This document shows positions 56,395 to 64,000 of a DNA stretch of 64,000 bases, in pieces (within the stretch, counting starts at the first letter, position 1; each line of letters starts with the position of its first letter). Source of the stretch: Thalassovita sp. (lineage in GTDB: Bacteria > Pseudomonadota > Alphaproteobacteria > Rhodobacterales > Rhodobacteraceae); assembly GCF_963691685.1 (NCBI RefSeq), contig NZ_OY829290.1, positions 2,232,001 through 2,296,000 of the forward strand. The letters run 5' to 3'. Made by a program: the position numbers and the translations under genes. Below the pieces are notes generated by a model, which was given only the letters and a program-made list of their open reading frames with translations, ran no database searches and was not told the DNA's origin.

Positions 56395-57084
56395 ATGGCT
56401 GCCAGTCAACCCACCGTCCTTGTGGTTGAGGATGAGCCAGCACAGCGTGAAGTGCTGGCCTATAACCTGGAGGCCGAAGGCTTCCGCGTGGTGAAGGCCG
56501 AAAACGGCGAAGATGCCCTGATGTCGGTGGCCGAAGAAAACCCTGACATCATCGTGCTGGATTGGATGCTGCCCTCGGTTTCGGGGATTGAGGTTTGCCG
56601 TCAGCTGAAAACCCGCAATGAAACCCGCGGCGTGCCGATCATCATGCTGTCAGCACGATCCGAAGAGGTGGATAAGGTGCGCGGTCTGGAAACCGGCGCG
56701 GATGACTATGTGGTCAAACCCTATTCGCTGGTTGAGTTGATGGCCCGTGTGCGCGCCCAGTTGCGCCGCACCCGACCTGCCACTGTGGGCGAGCGGTTGG
56801 AATACGAAGACATCGTTCTGGACGCCGAAACCCACCGGGTGACCCGTGGTGGCGATCCGCTGAAACTGGGCCCGACCGAGTTTCGCCTGCTGTCGACCTT
56901 CATGGAAAAACCGGGCCGTGTCTGGAGCCGCGAACAGCTGCTGGACCGCGTCTGGGGCCGTGACATCTACGTCGATACGCGCACCGTGGATGTTCACATC
57001 GGCCGGCTGCGCAAGGCCCTGACCCGTCAGGGTGGATCGGACCCGTTGCGCACCGTGCGTGGCGCAGGTTACGCACTCGGCTAA
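56395..57084 (+). CDS. phoB: PhoB response regulator
   Basis: 229 residues. Receiver domain with acceptor Asp56 in IIVLDWMLP and Lys of VVKPYS, followed by an OmpR/PhoB winged helix (about 130-228, RVWSREQLLDRVWG and YVDTRTVDVHIGRLRKAL). It should bind the Pho box at 50737. Starts 3 bp after phoU. Confidence 0.96.
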   Translation: MAASQPTVLVVEDEPAQREVLAYNLEAEGFRVVKAENGEDALMSVAEENPDIIVLDWMLPSVSGIEVCRQLKTRNETRGVPIIMLSARSEEVDKVRGLETGADDYVVKPYSLVELMARVRAQLRRTRPATVGERLEYEDIVLDAETHRVTRGGDPLKLGPTEFRLLSTFMEKPGRVWSREQLLDRVWGRDIYVDTRTVDVHIGRLRKALTRQGGSDPLRTVRGAGYALG

Positions 57085-57104
57085 ATCCGAAAAAATATTA
57101 GGTT

Positions 57105-57128
57105 AGGGGGCGTTACGCCCCCTTCTTT
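57105..57128 (+). terminator. Terminator of the pst-phoU-phoB operon
   Basis: agggggcg (57105-57112), loop tta, cgccccct (57116-57123), then tcttta. Confidence 0.85.
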
Positions 57129-57137
57129 ATGTTCAGG

Positions 57138-58046
57138 TTAGCGCGGCAGTGCATCTTCATCCTCGGCCTGCGTGGCCAGCCAATCGCGGAAGGTCTGCAA
57201 CGCTCTGTCCTGCGATTTCTCCACCGGCCAGACCAGAAAATATGACCCCAGCGACCGGGTTGCGCCACCATAGGCATGCACCAGACGGCCGGAGGCCAGA
57301 TCCTGCTCCACCAGGTAATCCGGCAGCAGTGCCACCCCCAGCCCGTGCAAGGCCGCCTGTGTGATGGTGGAAAACTGATCATAGAGCGTGCCGGCAACGC
57401 CGGTGGCCTCAACCCCATAGCTTTCAAACCACTGCGCCCATGCGGAGGGGCGCGTTTCGATATGCAGCAAGGGCAGGGTGAGCAGATCGCGCGGATGGGC
57501 CACCACAGTTTGCCCCAGCAAATCCGGCGCACAAACCGGCACGACGTTTTCAGGTTTTAGCCGCAACGACTCACAGCCCGACCAATCGCCATTGCCAAAA
57601 TGTAGAGCCGCATCAAAGGGTTCTTCGGCAAAACTAAACGGTTTCAGGCGGGTCGACATGTTGATTGTGATCTCAGGATGGCGCTTGGCAAAATCTGCCA
57701 GGCGCGGCACCAACCAGCGCATGCCAAAGGTCGGCAGGATGGCCAGGTTCAGCGATCCGCTTTCCGGATTGACCTGCACCTTGAGTGAGGCTTTGGCAAT
57801 CATCTCCAAGGCATCGCGAATGGTCGCGGCATATTCACTGGCGGCGGGCGTCAGCTTCATCATCTTGCGGTCGCGCACGATCAATGTGGTACCCAGCTGG
57901 GTCTCCAGCGCCTGCAACTGACGGCTGACTGCACTTTGGGTCTGCGAAAGTTCATCGGCCACCGCTGTAGCGCTGCCCAGACGATCCAGGGCTTCCAGCG
58001 CCCGCAGCGATGCAACAGAGGGCAGGTAACGGCGGGGCGCAGGCAT
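57138..58046 (-). CDS. LysR-type (GcvA-like) regulator next to gcdH
   Basis: 302 residues. HTH at about 9-66 (ATAVADELSQTQSAVSRQLQ) and effector domain of the GcvA/AmpR group (FGMRWLVPRLADFAKRHPEI, about 107-126). Ribosome site gaggaaa. It is divergent from the glutaryl-CoA dehydrogenase gene with 108 bp between the starts, the usual arrangement for its regulator. Confidence 0.9.
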   Translation of the reverse strand: MPAPRRYLPSVASLRALEALDRLGSATAVADELSQTQSAVSRQLQALETQLGTTLIVRDRKMMKLTPAASEYAATIRDALEMIAKASLKVQVNPESGSLNLAILPTFGMRWLVPRLADFAKRHPEITINMSTRLKPFSFAEEPFDAALHFGNGDWSGCESLRLKPENVVPVCAPDLLGQTVVAHPRDLLTLPLLHIETRPSAWAQWFESYGVEATGVAGTLYDQFSTITQAALHGLGVALLPDYLVEQDLASGRLVHAYGGATRSLGSYFLVWPVEKSQDRALQTFRDWLATQAEDEDALPR

Positions 58047-58154
58047 CTATGACTTTTCCTCATGACATAATGCGGAAGAATTGCTGTATCCTGCCTTAAA
58101 CCCGGTATATCCCTGCGTCAATCGTAATGAAAACTCATGAAGTGGAGGTCCAAC

Positions 58155-59375
58155 ATGACCGATCGTCCCGCGCTGCGCGCCAAAGATAAACCCGATCTGG
58201 GGGCTTTTGATTGGGCCGACCCGTTCAAACTGGACCAGCAGCTGACCGAAGATGAGCGGATGATCCGCGACAGCGCTCAGGCTTACTGTCAGGAAAAGCT
58301 GCAGCCACGTGTTCTGTCGGCGTTTGAAAACGAAGAAACCGATCCGGAAATCTTCCGTGAAATGGGCGATATGGGCCTGTTGGGCGTGACCATTCCCGAA
58401 GAATACGGTGGAATTGCAGCAGGTTACGTGGCCTACGGTCTGGTTGCCCGCGAAGTGGAGCGTGTTGATTCCGGCTACCGTTCGATGATGTCGGTGCAAA
58501 GCTCGCTGGTGATGTATCCGATCTACGCCTATGGCTCGGAAGAGCAGCGCAAGAAGTATCTGCCGAAACTGGCCTCGGGCGAATGGATCGGTTGCTTTGG
58601 CCTGACCGAACCCGACGCAGGCTCGGACCCGGCCGGAATGAAAACCCGCGCTGTGAAAACCGAAAACGGCTATGTGCTGACCGGTTCGAAAATGTGGATC
58701 TCCAACAGCCCGATCGCCGATGTCTTTGTTGTTTGGGCCAAATCCGAAGCCCACGGCGGCAAGATCCGTGGTTTCGTGCTGGAAAAAGGCATGAAGGGCC
58801 TCAGCGCGCCGAAGATCGGCAACAAGATGTCGCTGCGCGCCTCGATCACCGGTGAGATCGTGCTGGACAACGTGGAAGTGGGCGAAGACGCGCTGCTGCC
58901 TCATGTCGAAGGCCTGAAAGGTCCGTTCGGCTGTCTGAACCGCGCTCGTTACGGCATCAGCTGGGGCGCATTGGGCGCGGCTGAGTTCTGCTGGCACGCC
59001 GCACGTCAGTACGGTCTGGACCGTCACCAGTTCAAAAAGCCGCTGGCGCAGACGCAGCTTTATCAGAAGAAACTGGCCGACATGCAGACTGAGATTTCGC
59101 TGGGGCTGCAGGCCAGTCTGCAGGTGGGCCGCCTGATGGACAACGCCGAAGCCGCACCGGAGATGATTTCGATCGTTAAACGCAACAACTGCGGCAAAGC
59201 GCTGGAAATCGCGCGCCACGCCCGTGACATGCACGGCGGCAACGGCATCAGCCTGGAGTTTGGCGTGATCCGCCACATGGTAAACCTGGAAACGGTCAAC
59301 ACCTATGAGGGCGCTCATGACGTCCACGCGCTGATCCTGGGCCGCGCACAAACCGGGCTGCAGGCGTTTTTCTAA
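58155..59375 (+). CDS. gcdH: Glutaryl-CoA dehydrogenase
   Basis: FAD-dependent acyl-CoA dehydrogenase that oxidises and decarboxylates glutaryl-CoA to crotonyl-CoA in lysine and tryptophan breakdown. 406 residues from ATG 58155 after tggaggt. CFGLTEPDAGSDPAGMKTRA and WISNSPIADVFVVWAK line the FAD; the C-terminal TYEGAHDVHALILGRAQTG contains the catalytic Glu385 and is typical of GcdH. Followed by a strong terminator. Confidence 0.95.
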   Translation: MTDRPALRAKDKPDLGAFDWADPFKLDQQLTEDERMIRDSAQAYCQEKLQPRVLSAFENEETDPEIFREMGDMGLLGVTIPEEYGGIAAGYVAYGLVAREVERVDSGYRSMMSVQSSLVMYPIYAYGSEEQRKKYLPKLASGEWIGCFGLTEPDAGSDPAGMKTRAVKTENGYVLTGSKMWISNSPIADVFVVWAKSEAHGGKIRGFVLEKGMKGLSAPKIGNKMSLRASITGEIVLDNVEVGEDALLPHVEGLKGPFGCLNRARYGISWGALGAAEFCWHAARQYGLDRHQFKKPLAQTQLYQKKLADMQTEISLGLQASLQVGRLMDNAEAAPEMISIVKRNNCGKALEIARHARDMHGGNGISLEFGVIRHMVNLETVNTYEGAHDVHALILGRAQTGLQAFF

Positions 59376-59400
59376 AGACTTAACAGAATACCGATCGAAG

Positions 59401-59425
59401 CGGGCGCCAACGAGCGCCCGTTTTT
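59401..59425 (+). terminator. Terminator after gcdH
   Basis: cgggcgc (59401-59407), loop caacga, gcgcccg (59414-59420), ttttt. Confidence 0.9.
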
Positions 59426-59766
59426 GCGTCTGTGAGGTGATGTTTGGCCGATAGGGGATTGTTTTATTGGTGTTTTCGGCAACAGGCTTGTTGTATGATA
59501 AGCGTCATAACCATCAATCCATCATTCGTATAATTAGTATTATGGTAAATATTTGCAAACCTAAGAGACACCCTGCATAGCAACGCCCCCATACAGCACG
59601 ACAGACCTGCAACACTGATATCGCAAAGTTTGAATTTGGCGCGTTGTAGGCCTCGACAGAACACGCGCTTGGGATGTAAGTTTTTTATGCATACCCTGTG
59701 TGCCCCTGTGACGCATCTCTTCCCCCATGCATCACGCATTGGAATGCAACAACACTCGAGGACGGA
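59426..59766. other. AT-rich intergenic region before the luxR-type gene
   Basis: 341 bp, markedly more AT-rich than its surroundings, with small inverted repeats (for example attagtattatgg). It presumably carries the promoter and control sites of the LuxR-type gene. No coding signal seen. Confidence 0.5.
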
Positions 59767-60522
59767 ATGAGGAATAGCAAATATCTGCAAGCGCTCACCA
59801 ATACGCAAAGTATTGAGGAGCTTTGGGATATGCACACGCGCAAAATGGCCTCCTACGGGTTTGACCGTCTGCTCTATGGCTTCACGCGTTACCGCACCTC
59901 CACCTCGCTTGGGGATCCCGATGACTTCATCGTGCTGACCAATCACGATCCGGCCTACACCGATGTATTCATGGGCAAAGGCCTGTATTTCCATGGCCCG
60001 ATGGTCAAATGGGTGCTGGAAAATGAAGGTGCCGCCAGCTGGAGCATCCTGGGCGAAATGCTGGATCAAGGTGCGCTAAGCGACAGCGAGAAACGGGTTC
60101 TGGAGTTTAACCGCAAAATGCAGGTGACCGCCGGTTATTCGATCAGTTTCAAATCGATCTCACCGCGGGCCAAAGGCGCAATTGCGCTGACCGCGCAGGC
60201 CGATATTCCGCAGGAAGAGATTGATAAGGTCTGGGCCGAACATGGCGACGAAATTCTGGTGATGAACAATGTGTGTCACCTGAAAATCATGACCCTGCCC
60301 TATGCAACACCGAACCAGACGCTAACCAAGCGGCAGCGTGAGGCGCTGGAATGGGTTGGCGACGGCAAGACAACACAGGACATTGCGCTGCTGATGGGGC
60401 TCACGCCTGCCACGGTTGAAAAACACCTGCGTCTGGCGCGTGATAACCTGAATGTTGAGACCACCGCACAGGCTGTTTTGAAGGCGGCACTGCAGAACCA
60501 AATGTTTGTTATCGAAGCCTAA
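59767..60522 (+). CDS. LuxR-family regulator with autoinducer-type domain (solo)
   Basis: 251 residues from ATG 59767 after gaggacgga. The N-terminal half (about 15-160) follows the autoinducer-binding fold (YGFDRLLYGFTRYRTS, NHDPAYTDVFMGKGLYFHGP, GAASWSIL), but the aromatic/Asp pattern that contacts acyl-homoserine lactones is only partly kept. The C-terminal HTH is canonical (LTKRQREALEWVGDGKTTQD, ATVEKHLRLARDNLNVET). No luxI-like synthase is in the window, so it behaves as a solo or answers a synthase elsewhere. Confidence 0.88.
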   Translation: MRNSKYLQALTNTQSIEELWDMHTRKMASYGFDRLLYGFTRYRTSTSLGDPDDFIVLTNHDPAYTDVFMGKGLYFHGPMVKWVLENEGAASWSILGEMLDQGALSDSEKRVLEFNRKMQVTAGYSISFKSISPRAKGAIALTAQADIPQEEIDKVWAEHGDEILVMNNVCHLKIMTLPYATPNQTLTKRQREALEWVGDGKTTQDIALLMGLTPATVEKHLRLARDNLNVETTAQAVLKAALQNQMFVIEA

Positions 60523-60659
60523 AAATTGACGCTACGGCATTGATAACCATAGGTTTTAGCGCAAATCCTGCAGGTTGATATTGCAAGGTACGGAAAACCT
60601 TACTTTCTCTTCAGCGCTGTATTTTGCATGTTGCAGGAGTTCCGTGAGTGGTGGCTTTG

Positions 60660-60860
60660 GCCAGGGAACATACGGAGGGGACCCCTTGTTGTTGCAAGGC
60701 TCTCTGCTTCGTCCGGTTTTCCGGATGCCGATCTATACGCTTATTGGTCGCGTATAGGTCGGTTATCGGTTGCACTCCCGCTCATCCCCAATTGTCCAGG
60801 GGTGCATCCGGTGTTTCAAGGAACGGCGTCGCAATTAAATGCGGCGCCGTTTCCGATTCC
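60660..60860. ncRNA. Candidate structured RNA between luxR-type gene and tsf
   Basis: Successive hairpins: tccgg-tttt-ccgga (60712-60725), an 11 bp stem gatctatacgc/gcgtataggtc (60730-60740, 60750-60760, one G-T), catcccc/ggggtg (60783-60804) and a 12 bp stem aacggcgtcgca/tgcggcgccgtt (60822-60833, 60840-60851, one G-T). No open frame here has coding character. The run of stems in 150 bp suggests an RNA; strand and ends are unknown. Confidence 0.35.
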
Positions 60861-60960
60861 AGAGACATCTCAAGCAGTATCACCACAGATTGGCAGGGCA
60901 CGGATTGGCTGGGCCATGACACGCCCCCTGCCCCAATGCCGCACCAGATCCACAAAAGAA

Positions 60961-60989
60961 AACGCCCCGCGCAGCAAGCACGGGGCGTT
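60961..60989 (-). terminator. Terminator of rpsB-tsf
   Basis: aacgccccg (60961-60969) and cggggcgtt (60981-60989); on the minus strand followed by ttcttttg. Confidence 0.85.
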
Positions 60990-61023
60990 CAAAGAAATTC
61001 CTGAAACTTCAGGACTGTCTGAC

Positions 61024-61902
61024 TTACGAGCCTTTGACAGCGGCAGCAACTTCAGCTGCGAAATCTTCTTCTTTTTTCTCGATGCCTTCGCCCACTTCCA
61101 GACGCACAAAGCCGAGAACTTCAGCGCCGGCTTCGGCGGCTGCTTTCTCAACGGTCAGGTCGGGGTTCACAACAAACGCCTGACCCAGCAGAGTGCTTTC
61201 GGCGATGTATTTCTTCATGCGGCCAACGATCATTTTTTCGATCACGGCGTCAGGCTTGCCCGATTCCTTGGCGATGTCGATCTGAACCTGACGCTCTTTT
61301 TCAACAGCAGCCGGATCCAGGTCCGCTTCGCCCAGGGCCAGCGGGTTAGCAGCTGCGATGTGCATTGCAACCTGCTTACCAAACGCTTCGTCGCCACCTT
61401 TCAGCGCAACCAGAACACCGATCTGGCCCAGGCCAGCGGCAGCAGCGTTGTGCACGTAGGAGGCAACAACGTCACCCTCAACCGATGCCATGCGACGCAG
61501 CGACATGTTTTCGCCGATGGTGGCGATTTTGTCGGTGATGGTGTCGGCAACCGATTTGCCACCCATGTCAGCAGCGGCCAGCGCTTCAACATCAGCGGCG
61601 CTCAGAGCAGCAGCTGCGATGCCTTTAACCATTTCCTGGAAGTCGGCGTTTTTCGCAACGAAGTCGGTTTCCGAGTTCACCTCAACGGCAACACCCTTGC
61701 CACCTTCAACGGCCAGAGCAACAAGGCCCTCGGCTGCGGTGCGGCCCGATTTCTTGGCGGCTTTCGCCAGACCTTTGGTGCGCAGCCAATCAACCGCGGC
61801 TTCCATGTCGCCATCGGTTTCGGTCAGCGCTTTTTTCGCGTCCATCATGCCTGCGCCGGTCGAATCGCGCAGTTCTTTCACCATCTTTGCAGTGATCGCC
61901 AT
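61024..61902 (-). CDS. tsf: Elongation factor Ts
   Basis: 292 residues; guanine-nucleotide exchange factor for EF-Tu. UBA domain at the N-terminus (VKELRDSTGAGMMDAKKALTE), NSETDFVAKNADF (about 79-91) in the core that contacts EF-Tu. Ribosome site ggagag. Second gene of rpsB-tsf, 78 bp after rpsB. Confidence 0.97.
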   Translation of the reverse strand: MAITAKMVKELRDSTGAGMMDAKKALTETDGDMEAAVDWLRTKGLAKAAKKSGRTAAEGLVALAVEGGKGVAVEVNSETDFVAKNADFQEMVKGIAAAALSAADVEALAAADMGGKSVADTITDKIATIGENMSLRRMASVEGDVVASYVHNAAAAGLGQIGVLVALKGGDEAFGKQVAMHIAAANPLALGEADLDPAAVEKERQVQIDIAKESGKPDAVIEKMIVGRMKKYIAESTLLGQAFVVNPDLTVEKAAAEAGAEVLGFVRLEVGEGIEKKEEDFAAEVAAAVKGS

Positions 61903-61980
61903 GAGAGGCTCTCCTTGGTAATATGTTTGAACTTCCGGGGGCGGCCTTAACCGCGCCCCGTGTCACTGTGATGACGAAGC

Positions 61981-62754
61981 TTAGGCTTCGGCGCCTTCTT
62001 CGGTGGCAACGGCTTCTTCAACCATGCCATCTTCCAGCGCGCCCAGGTCAACACCTGCGGCATCCATCTGAGCCGACATACCGTCCAGGGCAGCGCGGCT
62101 GACCAGGTCGGTGTACAGAGCGATCGCGCGGGCCGCGTCGTCGTTGCCGGGGATGATGTAGTCTACGCCTGCGGGCGAGCAGTTGGTGTCGACAACAGCC
62201 ACAACCGGGATACCCAGTTTGTTGGCTTCTGCGATGGCCAGCGACTCTTTCTTAACGTCGATGACGAACAGCAGGTCAGGCACGCCGCCCATGTCACGGA
62301 TACCACCCAGCGAAGCCTGCAGTTTCTGCTGGTCGCGGTCCATGTTCAGACGCTCTTTCTTGGTCAGGCCTTCGGCGCCCGATGCCAGTTTCTCATCGAT
62401 CTCTTTCAGACGGTTGATCGACTGCGAAACGGTCTGCCAGTTGGTCAGGGTGCCGCCCAGCCAGCGGTGGTTCATGTAGTACTGTGCGCATTTCTCAGCA
62501 GCTTCAGCAACCGGGCCAGCGGCCTGACGCTTGGTGCCTACGAACAGAACGCGGCCGCCTTTGGCAACGGTGTCACGTACAACTTTCAGAGCCTGGTCCA
62601 GCAGCGGAACAGTCTGGGTCAGGTCCATGATGTGGATGCCGTTGCGCGAGCCGTAGATGTACTCGCCCATGCGGGGGTTCCAACGCTGGGTCTGGTGACC
62701 AAAGTGTACGCCGGCTTCCAGCAGCTGGCGCAGAGTGAATTCAGGAAGAGCCAT
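61981..62754 (-). CDS. rpsB: Ribosomal protein S2
   Basis: 257 residues from ATG 62754 (MALPEFTLRQLLEAGVHFGH) after aaggaa. S2 signatures HQTQRWNPRMGEYIYGSRNG and PDLLFVIDVKKESLAIAEAN, then PVVAVVDTNCSP. The acidic C-terminal tail is usual in alphaproteobacteria. The open frame to 62802 is an unneeded extension. Confidence 0.97.
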   Translation of the reverse strand: MALPEFTLRQLLEAGVHFGHQTQRWNPRMGEYIYGSRNGIHIMDLTQTVPLLDQALKVVRDTVAKGGRVLFVGTKRQAAGPVAEAAEKCAQYYMNHRWLGGTLTNWQTVSQSINRLKEIDEKLASGAEGLTKKERLNMDRDQQKLQASLGGIRDMGGVPDLLFVIDVKKESLAIAEANKLGIPVVAVVDTNCSPAGVDYIIPGNDDAARAIALYTDLVSRAALDGMSAQMDAAGVDLGALEDGMVEEAVATEEGAEA

Positions 62755-62870
62755 TCTCTTATTCCTTTCCGGTTTGTACCTAAGCGGGACTTTCAAGGGC
62801 ATGCGCCCAACCGGCGGACCGTTACAGGATTTCTCCCTGCAAGGCCCAACCCCGCCTGTGAAGTGCCGCG

Positions 62871-62899
62871 CGTATAGACGGGTTTTGCGGGGGTGGCAA
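62871..62899 (-). promoter_or_regulatory. Probable sigma-70 promoter of rpsB-tsf
   Basis: On the minus strand ttgcca (62899-62894) and tatacg (62876-62871) with 17 bp between. It implies an rpsB leader of about 110 nt, long enough for S2 autoregulation. Confidence 0.5.
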
Positions 62900-63108
62900 G
62901 CACTATCAGGCAGGAAAAGCCAAGTTTTCCACAGTCAGCCTGCGCCCTGCGTTTTTACGCCTCTTGAGCCTGCCAAAAATCTCTCTATGGTGTGACGCTT
63001 CGCCTGCTGACTGCTACAACAGATCCAACAGTCAAACCAGCGGAAAGGGAGCGTGACCTGGTCGCGCCGACCCTTAGCTTGAACATCATAGTCTAGGTGA
63101 CAACAGGC
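62900..63108. other. Divergent upstream region of rpsB and the kinase gene
   Basis: No gene seen. It holds the promoter of the PfkB-family gene. Confidence 0.5.
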
Positions 63109-64000
63109 ATGGATCAACCAACTGATAAGAAACAGCAAATCCTGTGCATCGGCTCCGTCCTCTGGGACGTTGTGGGCCGCGCTACAATTGCGATGCGGGC
63201 TGGCTCGGATGTGCCGGGCCGGATTGAGCGGATCCCCGGTGGGGTGGCGCTGAACATTGCCATGGCGCTGGGGCGCTTTGGTTTGAACCCTTCGGCGCTG
63301 ACCGCGATTGGCCGCGACCCTGAAGGCGAGGAGCTGATGGCGGCCTGTGGCCGTCTGGGGGTGTCAACCGAACACGCCTATCGCTCCGACGATCTGCCGA
63401 CAGATCAATATATGGCCATTGAAGGCGCCAACGGTCTGATCGCCGCCATTGCGGATGCCCATTCGCTGGAGGCCGCGGGCCCACGAATCCTGACACCGCT
63501 GATCGAAGGGCCGCTTGGCACCCGTGAGGCCCCGTTTGACGGGTTGATCGCGCTGGACGGCAACCTGACCCACGCGCTCTTGGAAGAGATTGCCACGGAC
63601 GCCGCTTTTGCCAGGGCCGATCTGCGGGTTGCGCCCGCCTCGCCCGGCAAGGCCGAACGGTTGGCCCCCTTCCTACGTCATTCCCGGGCGGTGCTTTATG
63701 TGAACCTCGAAGAGGCCGGGCTGCTGTGCCAGCGAACCTTTGAAACCTCGGCCGAAGCCGCCGAAGCACTGGTCGCGCGTGGTGCCAAACGTGCGCTGGT
63801 CACCAACGGGGCCAAGCCCTGTTCCGATGGCACGGCGGATGGCGTCATCACCGCCTGCCCGCCTGAGGTGCTGGTCACCCGCATCACCGGCGCCGGTGAC
63901 ACCTTTATGGCTGCCCATATGGCCGCCGAACTGTCCGGCATGGACCGTGAAGCCGCGCTGGAGCGCGCCCTGCATGCCGCCGCAATCTACGTATCCGGAG
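63109..64000 (+). CDS. PfkB-family kinase, 3' end beyond window
   Basis: 297 codons are visible and the gene continues past the edge. PfkB/ribokinase fold: ILCIGSVLWDVVGRA at the N-terminus, IPGGVALNIAMALGRFG (substrate side), and ITGAGDTFMAAHMAAEL, the anion-hole and catalytic Asp motif. The protein resembles the pseudouridine kinase-like group found in Rhodobacterales, which is often followed by a pseudouridine-5'-phosphate glycosidase gene; whether that gene follows cannot be seen. Start ATG 63109 follows aggtgac. Confidence 0.85.
   Translation, partial: MDQPTDKKQQILCIGSVLWDVVGRATIAMRAGSDVPGRIERIPGGVALNIAMALGRFGLNPSALTAIGRDPEGEELMAACGRLGVSTEHAYRSDDLPTDQYMAIEGANGLIAAIADAHSLEAAGPRILTPLIEGPLGTREAPFDGLIALDGNLTHALLEEIATDAAFARADLRVAPASPGKAERLAPFLRHSRAVLYVNLEEAGLLCQRTFETSAEAAEALVARGAKRALVTNGAKPCSDGTADGVITACPPEVLVTRITGAGDTFMAAHMAAELSGMDREAALERALHAAAIYVSG

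Noticed and set aside
58047..59351. 434-codon minus-strand open frame
   Set aside because: Shadow of gcdH caused by GC codon bias.
60628..61950. 440-codon plus-strand open frame
   Set aside because: Most of it is antisense to tsf; the first part runs through the hairpin region and the tsf terminator.
1..64000. CRISPR arrays, rRNA genes, replication origin
   Set aside because: No regularly spaced repeats, rRNA motifs or origin-type iterons were seen.

Overview
The window reads as a chromosomal segment of an alphaproteobacterium of the Rhodobacterales (Roseobacter group). This rests on gene content and order: a suf operon carrying two YIP1-like membrane genes, a membrane-free PhoR upstream of pst-phoU-phoB, an lpxD-ACP-ketosynthase cluster, IalB, PAS_5 and GlxA-type proteins. 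Most of the window is GC-rich and densely coded. One 13 kb block is clearly AT-richer and foreign.

Layout. 1-4.6 kb: 3' part of a suf (Fe-S assembly) operon (UPF0145 fragment, sufC, sufD, two YIP1-like genes, sufS). 5.1-18.1 kb: a genomic island at an intact tRNA-Arg(CCG), bounded on the far side by a displaced 50 bp copy of the tRNA 3' half. Its cargo is a BLUF photoreceptor, a PstS-like binding protein, a secreted trypsin with a META domain and a phospholipase D-like protein, among decayed IS3 and IS5 elements and a livF pseudogene. No integrase was found. 18.3-25.4 kb: a small STAS-like protein and a giant repeat autotransporter broken by a frameshift. 25.6-30.8 kb: envelope genes (YcbK-type peptidase, L,D-transpeptidase, lpxD, ACP, ketosynthase). 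30.8-35.4 kb: IalB protein, HerA-like ATPase, LysR/YeiH pair. 35.6-41 kb: a liv-type branched-chain amino acid ABC transporter. 41.1-45.7 kb: PQQ-type sugar dehydrogenase, GlxA regulator, class II DAHP synthase, PAS_5 protein. 46-48.1 kb: yicC, gmk, gamma carbonic anhydrase. 48.1-57.1 kb: phosphate regulon (phoR, two tandem pstS-like genes, pstC, pstA, pstB, phoU, phoB) with a Pho-box-like site. 57.1-60.5 kb: LysR/glutaryl-CoA dehydrogenase pair and a LuxR-type regulator. 61-62.8 kb: rpsB-tsf. 63.1-64 kb: start of a PfkB-family kinase cut by the window edge.

How the genes connect. The three PstS-like proteins (two in the pst locus, one alone in the island) are clear paralogues, so the island may add a binding protein that uses the chromosomal PstCAB. 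The YcbK-type peptidase and the L,D-transpeptidase are divergent neighbours, as mepK and ldtD are in E. coli. The least explained signals are a set of about 40 bp hairpin repeats inserted three times in one IS3 element, a palindrome shared by both island ends, two strongly structured intergenic stretches (31.58-31.79 kb and 60.66-60.86 kb), and the trypsin-META fusion whose stop codon is formed by an IS end.
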